Shown: piece by piece, positions 51,724 through 60,191 of the stretch | Position numbering within the stretch: the first letter of the stretch is position 1 | Layout of the letters: each line of letters opens with the position of its first letter | Assembly (NCBI RefSeq): GCF_002797535.1 | Contig: NZ_PGFD01000002.1 | Coordinates: 310,001-374,000 of the forward strand | Reading direction: 5' to 3' | Source of the DNA: Chryseobacterium geocarposphaerae | GTDB taxonomy: Bacteria > Bacteroidota > Bacteroidia > Flavobacteriales > Weeksellaceae | Length of the DNA: 64,000 bases | Translations under genes and position numbers: made by a program | The notes under the pieces: generated by a model | What the model was told of the DNA's origin: nothing | The model's database searches: none | The model's input: the letters and a program-made list of their open reading frames with translations, nothing else

Positions 51724-52992
51724 ATGGAAACAAAAAAAGTGGCAATTGTAGGATATAACAGAATTCCGTTTGCCAGAATCAATACAGCATATGCAGACAA
51801 AGGAAATCAGGACTTACTGGTTTCAGCTTTGAATGGCCTTATCAATCGTTATAACCTTAAAGGGAAACTCTTGGGCGAAGTTGCCGGAGGTGCGGTGATT
51901 AAACATATATCTGAAAGCAACCTTATCAGAGAATCCGTTATGGAAACTTTTCTTGATCCTGCAACTCCTGCATGCGATCTTCAACAAGCTTGTGATACAG
52001 GAATTGAAGCGGCGGTCTATATCGGAAATAAGATTGCTTTAGGCCAGATTGAGAGCGGAATTGCTTGCGGTGTTGAAGCGATGAGCAACATTCCTTTTGA
52101 ATCTTCTCCGAGATTGAGAAAAGCTTTATTAAAAGCCAATAAAGAAAAATCTGCCTTCGGAAAAATCAAGCAATTATTAAGTCCGAAACTGAAAGACTGG
52201 ATGCCGATTCCTTACAAAGGTCAGGAGCCGAAAACCGGTTTGGTCATGGGCGGTCACACAGAAATTACCGCAAAATATTATGAAATTTCTCGCGAAGATC
52301 AGGATGAATTGGCATTTAAAAGTCACCAAAATATGGCAAAAGCCTATGACGAAGGCTTCTTCAATGATATGATTACACCTGCTTTTGGTTTAAATACGGA
52401 CAATAACCTTCGCCGTGATACCAGCTTGGAAAAACTGGCTTCATTAAAACCAGCTTTTGACAAACAAAACGGAACGTTGACAGCCGGAAACTCAACGCCT
52501 TTTACCGATGGAGCTTCTGCGGTTTTATTGGCAAGCGAAGAATGGGCAAAGGAGAATAATTTACCAATTTTAGCCTATATCACCTTTTCGGAAGTTGCCG
52601 GAATTGAATATGTTGAGAATAAACAAAACCTTCTTCTTGCTCCAATTTTCGCAGCCGACAGAATGTTGAAAAAAGCAGGAATGAGCCTGGAAGATTTTGA
52701 TTATTATGAAATTCATGAAGCGTTTGCGGCGCAGGTTTTGGCCACCTTAAAAATCTGGGAAAATGATGATCTGGCTAAAAAATTCGGACTGGAAAAAGCA
52801 TTAGGTAAAATCGACAGAAATAAATTAAACGTAAAGGGCGGAAGCTTGGCTGTAGCCCACCCTTTCGCAGCAACAGGAGGAAGAATCATCGGGACATTGG
52901 CAAAATTACTCCATGAAAAAGGCAGCGGAAAAGGTTTTATTTCGATCTGTGCCGCTCGTGGACAGGGAGTAACAATGATCTTAGAAAAATAA
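51724..52992 (+). CDS. fadI: FadI-like 3-ketoacyl-CoA thiolase / acetyl-CoA acyltransferase
   Basis: Thiolases cleave 3-ketoacyl-CoA with CoA, or condense acyl-CoAs. The 422-residue protein has the nucleophile Cys90 in LQQACDTGIEAAVYIG, His in DYYEIHEAFAAQVLA, and the C-terminal pair GGSLAVAHPFAATGGRIIG and ISICAARGQGVTM. The HPFAATG block, the DWMPIPYKGQEPKTGLVMGG insert and the NSTPFTDGASAVLL segment resemble FadI rather than PhaA/AtoB. No FadJ-like partner lies beside it. Instead a hotdog thioesterase follows three bases later and a FabF-like ketosynthase after that, so the operon may make or remodel an acyl chain instead of plain beta-oxidation. Confidence 0.9.
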   Translation: METKKVAIVGYNRIPFARINTAYADKGNQDLLVSALNGLINRYNLKGKLLGEVAGGAVIKHISESNLIRESVMETFLDPATPACDLQQACDTGIEAAVYIGNKIALGQIESGIACGVEAMSNIPFESSPRLRKALLKANKEKSAFGKIKQLLSPKLKDWMPIPYKGQEPKTGLVMGGHTEITAKYYEISREDQDELAFKSHQNMAKAYDEGFFNDMITPAFGLNTDNNLRRDTSLEKLASLKPAFDKQNGTLTAGNSTPFTDGASAVLLASEEWAKENNLPILAYITFSEVAGIEYVENKQNLLLAPIFAADRMLKKAGMSLEDFDYYEIHEAFAAQVLATLKIWENDDLAKKFGLEKALGKIDRNKLNVKGGSLAVAHPFAATGGRIIGTLAKLLHEKGSGKGFISICAARGQGVTMILEK

Positions 52993-52995
52993 AAT

Positions 52996-53421
52996 ATGGA
53001 CAGAGTAGCACAATTAAAACAATTCATCGGAAAAGAATTTACAGCGTCCCCTTCTCCATTTATGAGGTGGCTTAATCCAATCGTGATTTCTGCCGAAGAA
53101 GGACAACTGGAATTTCAGTATACGGTAAGACCGGAATGGCTAAATCCAATGGGAAATCTTCACGGTGGAGTTACTGCGGCAATTTTTGATGATGTAATAG
53201 GCGCCACCATGTTTTCTTTAAATGAAAAAAACTTTATTGTAACCATAAATAACAGCATCGATTATTTTTCAACAGCAAAAGAAAATGATAATATTGTAGC
53301 TGAAACTAAAATCATCAAAAGAGGGAAGCAATTTGTAAACGCGCAGTGCGAAATATGGAACGCAGACAAAACGCGCTTAATTGCAAGAGGAACCTCTAAT
53401 TTATTCAAAATCAGTAATTAA
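52996..53421 (+). CDS. PaaI-type hotdog-fold thioesterase
   Basis: This 141-residue cytosolic hotdog protein should hydrolyse an acyl-CoA. The family signature is RPEWLNPMGNLHGGVTAAIF, where the HGG segment and the following Asp in DDVIGATMF form the active site. The second half has ITINNSIDYFSTAKENDNIV-like strands and QFVNAQCEIWNADKTRLIAR. It starts three bases after the thiolase stop codon and abuts the FabF gene directly, so all three are one translationally linked unit under the TetR regulator. The substrate is unknown. Confidence 0.9.
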   Translation: MDRVAQLKQFIGKEFTASPSPFMRWLNPIVISAEEGQLEFQYTVRPEWLNPMGNLHGGVTAAIFDDVIGATMFSLNEKNFIVTINNSIDYFSTAKENDNIVAETKIIKRGKQFVNAQCEIWNADKTRLIARGTSNLFKISN

Positions 53422-54663
53422 ATGAAAAGAGTTGTCATTACAGGTCTTGGCGCAGTGACGCCTTTAGGAAATAATGTCGAAGAATTCTGGCAAAACAGTA
53501 TCAACGGAGTAAGCGGGGCCAACAAAATCACCCATTTCGATACAGGAAAATTTAAAGTACACTTTGCTTGTGAGGTTAAAAATTTTGATCCGAAAGATCA
53601 TTTAACACACCACGAAATCAAAAGAAGCGATCTTTTTTCACAATACGCTATGTATTCAACAGCGGAAGCACTGAAAGATTCAGGTCTTGAACTGGAAAAC
53701 ATGGATCCGTTTGACACAGGAGTAATCTGGGGAACAGGGCAAGGAGGAATGTGGACTTTTGAGAGTGAAGTGATGGAATTTACCAAAGGAGACGGAACAC
53801 CACGTTTTAACCCTTTTTTCGTTCCTAAATTTATAGCCAACATGGCTTCGGGAATGATTTCCATGAAATTCGGACTTCAGGGAATCAATTACACAACAAT
53901 TTCAGCTTGTGCTACAGGAAATACGGCATTAATGGATGCTTTCAACTATATCAGATTAGGAAAAGCAAAAGTGATTGTAAGCGGTGGTTCTGAAGCGGCC
54001 ATTACACCTGCTTCAATCGGAGGTTTCTCCATTATGAAAGCAATGTCAACAAGAAATGATGATTTCTCAACAGCGAGTCGTCCTTATGATGCAGAAAGAG
54101 ACGGATTCGTAATGGGAGAAGGCGCAGGAGCTTTAATCTTGGAAGAGTATGAACACGCCAAAGCAAGAGGCGCAAAAATCTATGCAGAACTGGTAGGAGC
54201 AGCAATGACTGCAGACGCCTATCATATGACAGCACCTCATCCGGACGGAGTTGGAGCCATAAAAGCGATGCAACTGGCATTACAGGAAGCGGGAATCAAT
54301 ACAGAAGATATTGATTATATTAATCCTCACGCAACTTCCACTCCAATGGGAGATCTGGTAGAATTGAACGGTATCAATAAACTATTTAAAGGAAGCAAGA
54401 ACCTTGACATCAGTGCTACAAAATCAATGACGGGGCATTTATTGGGTGCAGCCGGAGCGGCGGAAGCTATTCTTTCGATTAAAGCCATTGAAAACGGAAT
54501 TATTCCGCCAACAATTAATCTTCATAAGATCGATGAAAATATTCCGAAAGATATCAATATTGTTTTTGGGGAAGCTAAGGAGAAGAATATTAATTATGCA
54601 CTAAGCAATGCTTTTGGATTTGGAGGACATAATGCAACGTTGATCTTTAAAAAGTTTTCATAA
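53422..54663 (+). CDS. fabF: Beta-ketoacyl-ACP synthase II-like enzyme
   Basis: This ketosynthase condenses malonyl-ACP with an acyl thioester. The 413-residue protein has all catalytic residues: Cys163 in TTISACATGNTAL, His in YINPHATSTPMGD and His in SMTGHLLGAAGAAEA, with Lys in TKSMTG. The N-terminal RVVITGLGAVTPLGNN and the C-terminal NAFGFGGHNATLIFKKF are standard. Its location with a thiolase, a thioesterase and TetR, away from acpP or fabG, suggests a second, specialised copy rather than the housekeeping enzyme. Its start codon directly abuts the thioesterase stop codon. Confidence 0.92.
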   Translation: MKRVVITGLGAVTPLGNNVEEFWQNSINGVSGANKITHFDTGKFKVHFACEVKNFDPKDHLTHHEIKRSDLFSQYAMYSTAEALKDSGLELENMDPFDTGVIWGTGQGGMWTFESEVMEFTKGDGTPRFNPFFVPKFIANMASGMISMKFGLQGINYTTISACATGNTALMDAFNYIRLGKAKVIVSGGSEAAITPASIGGFSIMKAMSTRNDDFSTASRPYDAERDGFVMGEGAGALILEEYEHAKARGAKIYAELVGAAMTADAYHMTAPHPDGVGAIKAMQLALQEAGINTEDIDYINPHATSTPMGDLVELNGINKLFKGSKNLDISATKSMTGHLLGAAGAAEAILSIKAIENGIIPPTINLHKIDENIPKDINIVFGEAKEKNINYALSNAFGFGGHNATLIFKKFS

Positions 54664-54675
54664 TTTTTAAGATAA

Positions 54676-54757
54676 ATCTCTTATAGATTTGGCAGATGGT
54701 GCAGATTTTTTTAAACGCAAACATCTGCTAAATTTTCTTAATCTGTGAGAGAAAAAT
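54676..54757. repeat. Degenerate inverted repeat, CAGAT type
   Basis: Left sequence with GATTTGGCAGATGGTGCAGA pairs loosely with ATCTGCTAAATTTTCTTAAT CTGTGAGAG. It also contains TTTAAACGCAAA, a string shared with the repeat at 60100-60170. Confidence 0.4.
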
Positions 54758-54759
54758 TT

Positions 54760-54792
54760 AATCCTTGTGTTTTTAAGGCGCAGGGATTTTTT
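54760..54792 (+). terminator. Terminator after the fadI-fabF operon
   Basis: The stem AATCCTTGTG / CGCAGGGATT (two G-U pairs) around TTTTTAAGG, followed by TTTT. Confidence 0.7.
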
Positions 54793-54840
54793 ATGTAGTA
54801 AAGTTTTCGTATGTTAGCATTTACACTACAAAATATTTTC

Positions 54841-55953
54841 ATGAAGAAACTACACTACATTTTATTAATTTTTATTTCCAGTTTCATTTATTCCCAAAAT
54901 AATTTTGAGATTGATCTTACTTCTGATCCATATGTTAATGACAGTCTTATTCTGGGAGCTCCGATGACGAGAAAAGGATTTGGAGATCTGTACACATTCG
55001 ATATAAAACCAAATAAAAATATTTCAAAATTTGGGTCGGATCATTCCCTGTATTTTATAAAAGTTAAAAAAGAAAATCTTATCAATGGCTTTATAGAATA
55101 TCCTCAACCGGTAGCTTTTGTTTATCTGGATAAAAAGAATAAATCTGCTTTGGGAACAAAAATATTTTTTCTGGAAAAAGGAAAATATAAAATTGATGTG
55201 CCACAAGATATCAATTTCTTAGACTTAACTATAAACACTCCTACCAATAGAGAATATAGAGTTTTGCAGAAAGCATTGGAAAAATTTTATATAAAATCAA
55301 ACAATCCCTATCAACAAGATAGTCTAACAAGTCTGGACAAAAAGCAGGAATTTCTTGCACAATACATCAAGAAAAATCCAAATTCGTATGTTGCGTTATG
55401 GGAAATTGTAAATGATTATACTCAGTACAATTATCACCCTGATTATTTGAAAAACATGAATTTATTTTCAGTAAAATTCAAACAAAACAAATTATACAAG
55501 GGCGTCGAATCTCATTTAAAGGCAGAGCAATCCACTTCTATCGGACAAAAGATTCCTGATATTTATTTTGATAAACAGAATAAACTGACTTCTGAAGATT
55601 TCAAGAAACATAAATTAACTTTTATCGATTATTGGTCTACCACCTGTGCTCCATGCATAAAAGGAATGCCAGAAATTGTCAATTTATACAATGATTATAA
55701 AGATAAAAACGTAAACTTCATTACCATTACGGACGAAAGCACCACCAAAAGAATGGAATTGGCTATATCTATTTTAAAGAAGAACAATGCCAATTGGGTC
55801 AATTTCTTTGATGTGAATAAAGACTTTCAAAAGAAGTTAAATGCAACAGGTTATCCTCTTCATTTAATTATTGACGAAAACGGAAAAATAATTGCAAGGA
55901 TCAGAAACAATATTGAAGAAGCCAGAAGTATCATTAAAGAATATCTACAGTAG
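54841..55953 (+). CDS. TlpA-like exported thiol-disulfide oxidoreductase
   Basis: The 370-residue protein has a signal peptide (MKKLHYILLIFISSFIYSQ). A DUF4369-like N-terminal beta domain lies at about 20-130 and a helical linker at about 140-225. A thioredoxin-fold AhpC/TlpA domain at about 235-370 has the redox motif STTCAPCIKGMPEI, the cis-Pro region GYPLHLIIDENGKII and the opening SIGQKIPDIYF. It would reduce disulfides or assist cytochrome or metalloprotein maturation in the periplasm. ATG 54841 gives the proper signal start; ATG 54811 upstream adds ten residues of no value. It stands alone, with a terminator after it. Confidence 0.88.
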   Translation: MKKLHYILLIFISSFIYSQNNFEIDLTSDPYVNDSLILGAPMTRKGFGDLYTFDIKPNKNISKFGSDHSLYFIKVKKENLINGFIEYPQPVAFVYLDKKNKSALGTKIFFLEKGKYKIDVPQDINFLDLTINTPTNREYRVLQKALEKFYIKSNNPYQQDSLTSLDKKQEFLAQYIKKNPNSYVALWEIVNDYTQYNYHPDYLKNMNLFSVKFKQNKLYKGVESHLKAEQSTSIGQKIPDIYFDKQNKLTSEDFKKHKLTFIDYWSTTCAPCIKGMPEIVNLYNDYKDKNVNFITITDESTTKRMELAISILKKNNANWVNFFDVNKDFQKKLNATGYPLHLIIDENGKIIARIRNNIEEARSIIKEYLQ

Positions 55954-55963
55954 TATTTAAAAT

Positions 55964-55996
55964 AAAAAAGCAGTCCCGTAACAGACTGCTTTTGTT
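55964..55996. terminator. Bidirectional terminator
   Basis: The stem AAAAGCAGTC / GACTGCTTTT around CCGTAACA separates the convergent TlpA-like and L,D-transpeptidase-like genes. Confidence 0.85.
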
Positions 55997-56752
55997 TTAT
56001 GCTTTCAACCATTCCGATTTGGAAAGGTAATTCTGATCAGGATAATAGATAAAGAGAAGATTCCTTCCTTTTATCGTATTAATGATCGGTTGAGTCAGAT
56101 CTCTTGGAACAGCGGGGCACCCCCAGCTTCTTCCGATTCTTTTGTGCATTGCTGCAAATTCATCACTTACATAATCTGCACCGTGCATTACGATCGCCCT
56201 TCTGTAAGCCGCATCATTGAACCCTTTATCCATTCCCAGCAATCTCAGAGAAAACCCGTTGTCTCCGTTATACGTTGCATCGGTAATGTAAAATCCTAAG
56301 CTGCTTTGAAGCGAACTTTCCGTATTGGAAAAGTTCGTTGCAAACTCTTCACCCGTGTTTTTTCCGTGGGCAACCAGCGAATTGAATAATACTTTCTTTT
56401 CATTAATATCAATTACCCAAAGTCTTTTTGTATTGGAGGACATAGAAAAATCGCATACTGTAAGTAAATGCGACTCCGAATTAAGCAAACCAGCTTTCTT
56501 CAAATTCTCAAAACCTGTTAAAGCTTTAAAGAAAACTTCTTCGTTAAGTTCATGCCCTTGCTCAAATGATATAGACTTGTATAATTCTTCTGATGAAGAT
56601 ACTGCTTTTTCAACAGTTTTCTCAGATTTCGTGGCTACTCTTTCAATTTTTTTTGTACTTATTTCATTCTTTACAATTGCCTTTCTTGGAGACAAATAGA
56701 ATGAAGTAGTTACCATGTAAACAATACTTAATAAACTAAAAAATCCTTTCAT
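55997..56752 (-). CDS. Murein L,D-transpeptidase catalytic-domain family protein
   Basis: This 251-residue exported protein has an N-terminal hydrophobic segment (SLLSIVYMVTTSFYLSP), a Ser/Lys/Glu linker, and a YkuD-like catalytic domain from about residue 95. The domain has SMSSNTKRLWVIDINEKKVL, a conserved His in LVAHGKNTG and a second in IVMHGADYVSD, and the nucleophile Cys in GRSWGCPAVP. It corresponds to the family found in Bacteroidetes as 'murein L,D-transpeptidase catalytic domain', predicted to act on peptidoglycan crosslinks in the periplasm. It is encoded alone on the minus strand. Confidence 0.88.
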   Translation of the reverse strand: MKGFFSLLSIVYMVTTSFYLSPRKAIVKNEISTKKIERVATKSEKTVEKAVSSSEELYKSISFEQGHELNEEVFFKALTGFENLKKAGLLNSESHLLTVCDFSMSSNTKRLWVIDINEKKVLFNSLVAHGKNTGEEFATNFSNTESSLQSSLGFYITDATYNGDNGFSLRLLGMDKGFNDAAYRRAIVMHGADYVSDEFAAMHKRIGRSWGCPAVPRDLTQPIINTIKGRNLLFIYYPDQNYLSKSEWLKA

Positions 56753-56880
56753 TCAATATTATGTTAAATCCAAATTAGTCAGCAAATGTATTAAAACATA
56801 ATTACTTAACAGGAATAACTCCACAAAGTTTAACTCAATTTAAGAAAATTTAACTTCCTGATTCTGTGAATAAAAGCCTC

Positions 56881-57324
56881 TTATTTTTCAGAATCAGGAA
56901 CAAATTCCAGACTTATAGAATTCATGCAATAGCGTAGTCCTGTAGGTTTCGGGCCATCATCAAATATATGTCCCAAATGCGAATCGCATCTCTTGCAAAG
57001 CACCTCTACTCGATCCATACCATACGTTAAATCTCTTTTATAATATACCCCTTCCTTATCAGCTTCAAAGAAACTCGGCCATCCGCAGCTGCTTGAAAAT
57101 TTCGTCGTCGAACGGAATAAATGATTTCCGCAAACTGCACAATAATATTCTCCCAATTCATCAAAATCGTTGTATTTTCCGGTAAAAGCTCTTTCTGTTG
57201 CCGCTTCTCTTGAGATTGCGTATAAATCCGGAGCAAGGATCTTTTTCCATTCTTCATTGGGAATATCGAGTTTCGCAGTCTCGGTTCTGGAATAGTATGG
57301 ATTGTTTTTTGCTTGGTTTTCCAT
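56881..57324 (-). CDS. msrB: Peptide-methionine (R)-S-oxide reductase
   Basis: This enzyme reduces methionine-R-sulfoxide in proteins. The 147-residue protein is the zinc type, with two CxxC pairs: Cys62/Cys65 in YYCAVCGNHLF and Cys110/Cys113 in VLCKRCDSHLGHIF. The catalytic Cys133 is in LRYCMNSISLEF, and Cys80 in SSSCGWPSFF is the likely resolving residue. There is no signal peptide, so it is probably cytosolic. The gene is monocistronic; an inverted repeat occupies the divergent space to the DUF445 gene. Confidence 0.94.
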   Translation of the reverse strand: MENQAKNNPYYSRTETAKLDIPNEEWKKILAPDLYAISREAATERAFTGKYNDFDELGEYYCAVCGNHLFRSTTKFSSSCGWPSFFEADKEGVYYKRDLTYGMDRVEVLCKRCDSHLGHIFDDGPKPTGLRYCMNSISLEFVPDSEK

Positions 57325-57359
57325 AGGATTATTTTAACTGTTTTTGAAATTTAAATTAA

Positions 57360-57449
57360 ACCACAAAAGTCACAGAAGCTTTAAGCCTTTTTAAAAGAAA
57401 AATCAAAGATTTAAAAAAAATGTATTTGATCTTTTGTGACTTTTGTGGT
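57360..57449. repeat. Inverted repeat ACCACAAAAGTCACA type
   Basis: The 19-base left arm ACCACAAAAGTCACAGAAG (57360-57378) and the right arm CTTTTGTGACTTTTGTGGT (57431-57449) pair at 18 of 19 positions around an AT-rich centre. It lies between divergent msrB and DUF445 genes. Confidence 0.8.
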
Positions 57450-57482
57450 GAGAATAAATCATAAGTTCACAACCAAATTTAC

Positions 57483-57490
57483 TAAATTTG
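57483..57490 (+). promoter_or_regulatory. -7 box five bases before a start codon
   Basis: TAAATTTG, then AGCAT, then ATG 57496. The transcript for the DUF445 gene is probably leaderless. Confidence 0.5.
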
Positions 57491-57495
57491 AGCAT

Positions 57496-58740
57496 ATGAA
57501 TGATGAAGCCAAAAGAAAACAATTAAGGAAATATAAAGCATTTGCCACCGGATTATTTCTTCTGATGGCGGTAATTTTCATTATAACCACTCTTTTACAG
57601 AAGACCATCGATTCTCATTGGATCGGCTATGTCAGAGCATTTTCCGAAGCCGCAATGGTTGGTGCTTTAGCAGACTGGTTTGCCGTTACTGCATTATTCC
57701 GCCATCCGCTCGGTTTACCCATTCCACATACCAACCTGATTGAAAACAGCAAACAGAGATTGGGTGACAACCTGGGAAGCTTTGTAGTCAATAATTTTCT
57801 ATCGCCTCAAAATATCCGTCCTTACATCCAGAAATTAAAAATTTCGGGTTTTGTAGGTGAATGGCTGGTAAAGGAAAAAAATCAGGAGATTCTCATTAAA
57901 AATTTTTCGGATATTGTTCTAGATATTTTGAACAAACTAGATGATTCTGAAGTGAGTCATTTCATCAGCAAAAAGGTTTCAGAAATGACAGATACGATTA
58001 AACTAAATGTCATTCTCGGAAACGGGATCACTTATCTTTTGGACAAAAATGATCATCAGAAAATGATCACCAATCTTTCTTCTCAGATTAAGAATTATAT
58101 CCTTGAAAATGATGAAATGATCCAGGAACGTGTAAAAAAGGGAAGTTATTCCTTTATTCCTGCTTTTGTTGACAATAAAATTGCTGATAAAATTGCAAGT
58201 GGACTTTCAGATTTTTTCAAAGAAGTTGAAGAAGACGCCAACCACGAAATCAGAGCTTTGGTTACCCGGAAAATTTATGAGTTCTCCAACGAACTAAAAC
58301 AGGATCCGAAATGGGAAGATGAATTTAAAAATATTAAAAATGATCTTTTAAAGGGTAATAAACTTGATGAATATTCAAGTGATATCTGGATTTCCATAAA
58401 AAATACATTGAAAAAAGAATTACAGGAAGATCAGTCTTCTTTAAAAAATTATATTTCAAAAAACCTGAACGAATTTTCACAAAACCTGAAAACCGATGAA
58501 GTCCTTCAACATAAAATTGATCACTGGATTCGCGTAACGGCTTATAAGTATATCCTGAAAAACACCCATCAGTTCGGAAACCTTATTAGTTCAACCGTTG
58601 GAAACTGGCAGGGAAAAGAATTAAGCGAAAAACTGGAACTGGAGGTGGGGAAAGACCTTCAATTCATCAGAGTTAACGGAACTTTGGTCGGTGGATTGGT
58701 AGGGTTGATTATTTATACTATTTCCCATTTTTTCCTTTAA
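57496..58740 (+). CDS. DUF445 family membrane protein
   Basis: The protein of about 414 residues has a membrane helix pair at the N-terminus (about 18-38, then AMVGALADWFAVTALF) and one at the C-terminus (GTLVGGLVGLIIYTISHFFL). Between them is a long helical, coiled-coil-like cytosolic or periplasmic domain rich in Lys, Glu and Asn. ADWFAVTALFRHPLGLPIPH is the DUF445 hallmark. The family is of unknown function. ATG 57496 was chosen since the earlier in-frame start at 57436 lies inside the upstream repeat. Confidence 0.88.
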   Translation: MNDEAKRKQLRKYKAFATGLFLLMAVIFIITTLLQKTIDSHWIGYVRAFSEAAMVGALADWFAVTALFRHPLGLPIPHTNLIENSKQRLGDNLGSFVVNNFLSPQNIRPYIQKLKISGFVGEWLVKEKNQEILIKNFSDIVLDILNKLDDSEVSHFISKKVSEMTDTIKLNVILGNGITYLLDKNDHQKMITNLSSQIKNYILENDEMIQERVKKGSYSFIPAFVDNKIADKIASGLSDFFKEVEEDANHEIRALVTRKIYEFSNELKQDPKWEDEFKNIKNDLLKGNKLDEYSSDIWISIKNTLKKELQEDQSSLKNYISKNLNEFSQNLKTDEVLQHKIDHWIRVTAYKYILKNTHQFGNLISSTVGNWQGKELSEKLELEVGKDLQFIRVNGTLVGGLVGLIIYTISHFFL

Positions 58741-58771
58741 AAAAGAATATCTGTTTTTGTAACAATATGAC

Positions 58772-58874
58772 TTGTCATTCTGAATATAAACTGAAGGTTT
58801 ACGAACGATGTTCAGAAGTGTAATGAAGAATCTATTAATAATGACTTAGATTTCTCCTTTCATCGAAATGACAA
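58772..58874. repeat. Inverted repeat TTGTCATTCTGA type
   Basis: TTGTCATTCTGA at the left pairs with TCGAAATGACAA at the right (10 of 12 positions). The interior GAAGAATCT and AGATTTCTCC also pair. Related 'GTCATTCnGA' elements are familiar from other Flavobacteriia. It sits between the convergent DUF445 and pyrD genes. Confidence 0.6.
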
Positions 58875-58891
58875 TCTCTAACGTTTTTGCA

Positions 58892-58916
58892 ATAAAAAAG
58901 AGAGTAAAAACCCTCT
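58892..58916 (-). terminator. Terminator after pyrD
   Basis: On the minus strand, AAGAGGG / CTCTCTT around TTTTTA is followed by a U run. Confidence 0.6.
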
Positions 58917-58922
58917 TCTGAT

Positions 58923-59960
58923 TTATTTTGGTAAACGACTTGCTCTCGTTAAAATCGCTTTATTAATATTATTAATCAATTCAGGACCTTCGTAGATAAA
59001 ACCTGTATACAACTGAACCAAAGTTGCTCCCGCATCCAGTTTCTCCAACGCATCTTTTGCAGAATGAATTCCCCCGACTCCGATGATCGGGAACGCTCTG
59101 TTACTTTTATCCGAAAGATATTTGATCATTTTTGTACTTCGTTCACGGATGGGTTTTCCGCTTAAACCTCCATTTCCGATTTGTGCTAAAACTTCAGGAG
59201 AAGTTTTCAGCCCTTCTCTGTTAACTGATGTATTGGAAACTACAATTCCGTCGATCTTTGTTTCAGCAATCAATTCAATAATTTCATCAAGCTGATTGTT
59301 ATTCAAATCCGGAGCAATTTTCAATAAAATTGGTTTTTGCACAGCTTTTAACTGGTTGATTTTCTTAACTTCAGTAATCAGTTCACGAAGATATTCCACA
59401 TCTTCCAGTTTGGCGTGGCTTCCTACATTCGGACAGCTCACATTCAGTACAAAATAATCTACATAGGGATGCAGTCCTTCAAAACAGTCAAGATAATCCT
59501 GCGTGTAGTTTTCCGGAGCGGTATCTGTATTTTTCCCGATGTTTCCACCGATGATTATTTTTCCTTTATTACATTTCAGTTTTTCGATGGCAGCTTGTAG
59601 CCCATCATTGTTGAAGCCCATTCTGTTGATAATTCCACCATCTTCAATGAGTCTGAACAATCTTTTCTTTGGATTTCCTGCTTGAGCTCTTGGAGTTACC
59701 GTTCCGATTTCTACAAACCCGAAACCTAAATCTCCCAATTCGTTAAATAAAACTGCATTTTTATCAAAACCGGCAGCCAATCCTACAGGATTTTTAAATT
59801 TTAATCCGAAAACTTCCCTTTCCAGACGTTTGTCTTGAATAGGTTTTGGGAAAAATAATTTAGTGAGAAATCCAAAATTCTTTAGCATTGAAAAAGTAAA
59901 GTGATGTACTTCTTCAGGATCGAATTTGAAAAGAATTGGACGAATGAGCGATTTGTACAT
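58923..59960 (-). CDS. pyrD: Dihydroorotate dehydrogenase (quinone)
   Basis: This is the class 2, membrane-associated enzyme that oxidises dihydroorotate to orotate and passes electrons to quinone. The 345-residue length and the N-terminal amphipathic extension ([20 protein letters not shown]) mark class 2. Core motifs are [30 protein letters not shown], the catalytic Ser in [20 protein letters not shown] less its last residues, and FMN-binding [20 protein letters not shown] followed by [10 protein letters not shown]. It is encoded singly on the minus strand. It is part of UMP synthesis; other pyr genes are not in the window. Confidence 0.95.
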   Translation of the reverse strand: MYKSLIRPILFKFDPEEVHHFTFSMLKNFGFLTKLFFPKPIQDKRLEREVFGLKFKNPVGLAAGFDKNAVLFNELGDLGFGFVEIGTVTPRAQAGNPKKRLFRLIEDGGIINRMGFNNDGLQAAIEKLKCNKGKIIIGGNIGKNTDTAPENYTQDYLDCFEGLHPYVDYFVLNVSCPNVGSHAKLEDVEYLRELITEVKKINQLKAVQKPILLKIAPDLNNNQLDEIIELIAETKIDGIVVSNTSVNREGLKTSPEVLAQIGNGGLSGKPIRERSTKMIKYLSDKSNRAFPIIGVGGIHSAKDALEKLDAGATLVQLYTGFIYEGPELINNINKAILTRASRLPK

Positions 59961-60099
59961 TGAAAAAAAGTTTTACAAAAATACTCATTTTAAAATTAAT
60001 GTTTGGTTACTACATGATATTTTATGGAAAAATGTATTATAAATACTGTCTATATTCCAATATAATTGATTACCTAATCATTTGTAAAGGAAGACTTTG

Positions 60100-60170
60100 T
60101 TTAAACGCAAAGGCCGCAAAGATTTTTTTGACTACTATTCGTTTTTAAGTTCGCAAAGGCGTTTCACTTA
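60100..60170. repeat. CGCAAAGG-type interspersed repeat
   Basis: AAACGCAAAGGCCGCAAAGA and AAGTTCGCAAAGGCGTTTC flank a T-rich spacer. The unit CGCAAAGG recurs and the arms AAACGC / GCGTTT are complementary. A short relative string occurs near 54710. Confidence 0.5.
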
Positions 60171-60191
60171 ACTAAGATCTCAGAGGAAGAA

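Noticed and set aside
56325..56699. 124-codon plus-strand reading frame opposite the L,D-transpeptidase-like gene
   Set aside because: It lies wholly inside a well-supported gene on the other strand and has no recognisable domain or start signal.
59960..60148. Possible 62-codon plus-strand reading frame between pyrD and the TruC-like gene
   Set aside because: It starts with TTG inside the pyrD start region, has low-complexity content and runs into the CGCAAAGG repeat; no family or start signal supports it.
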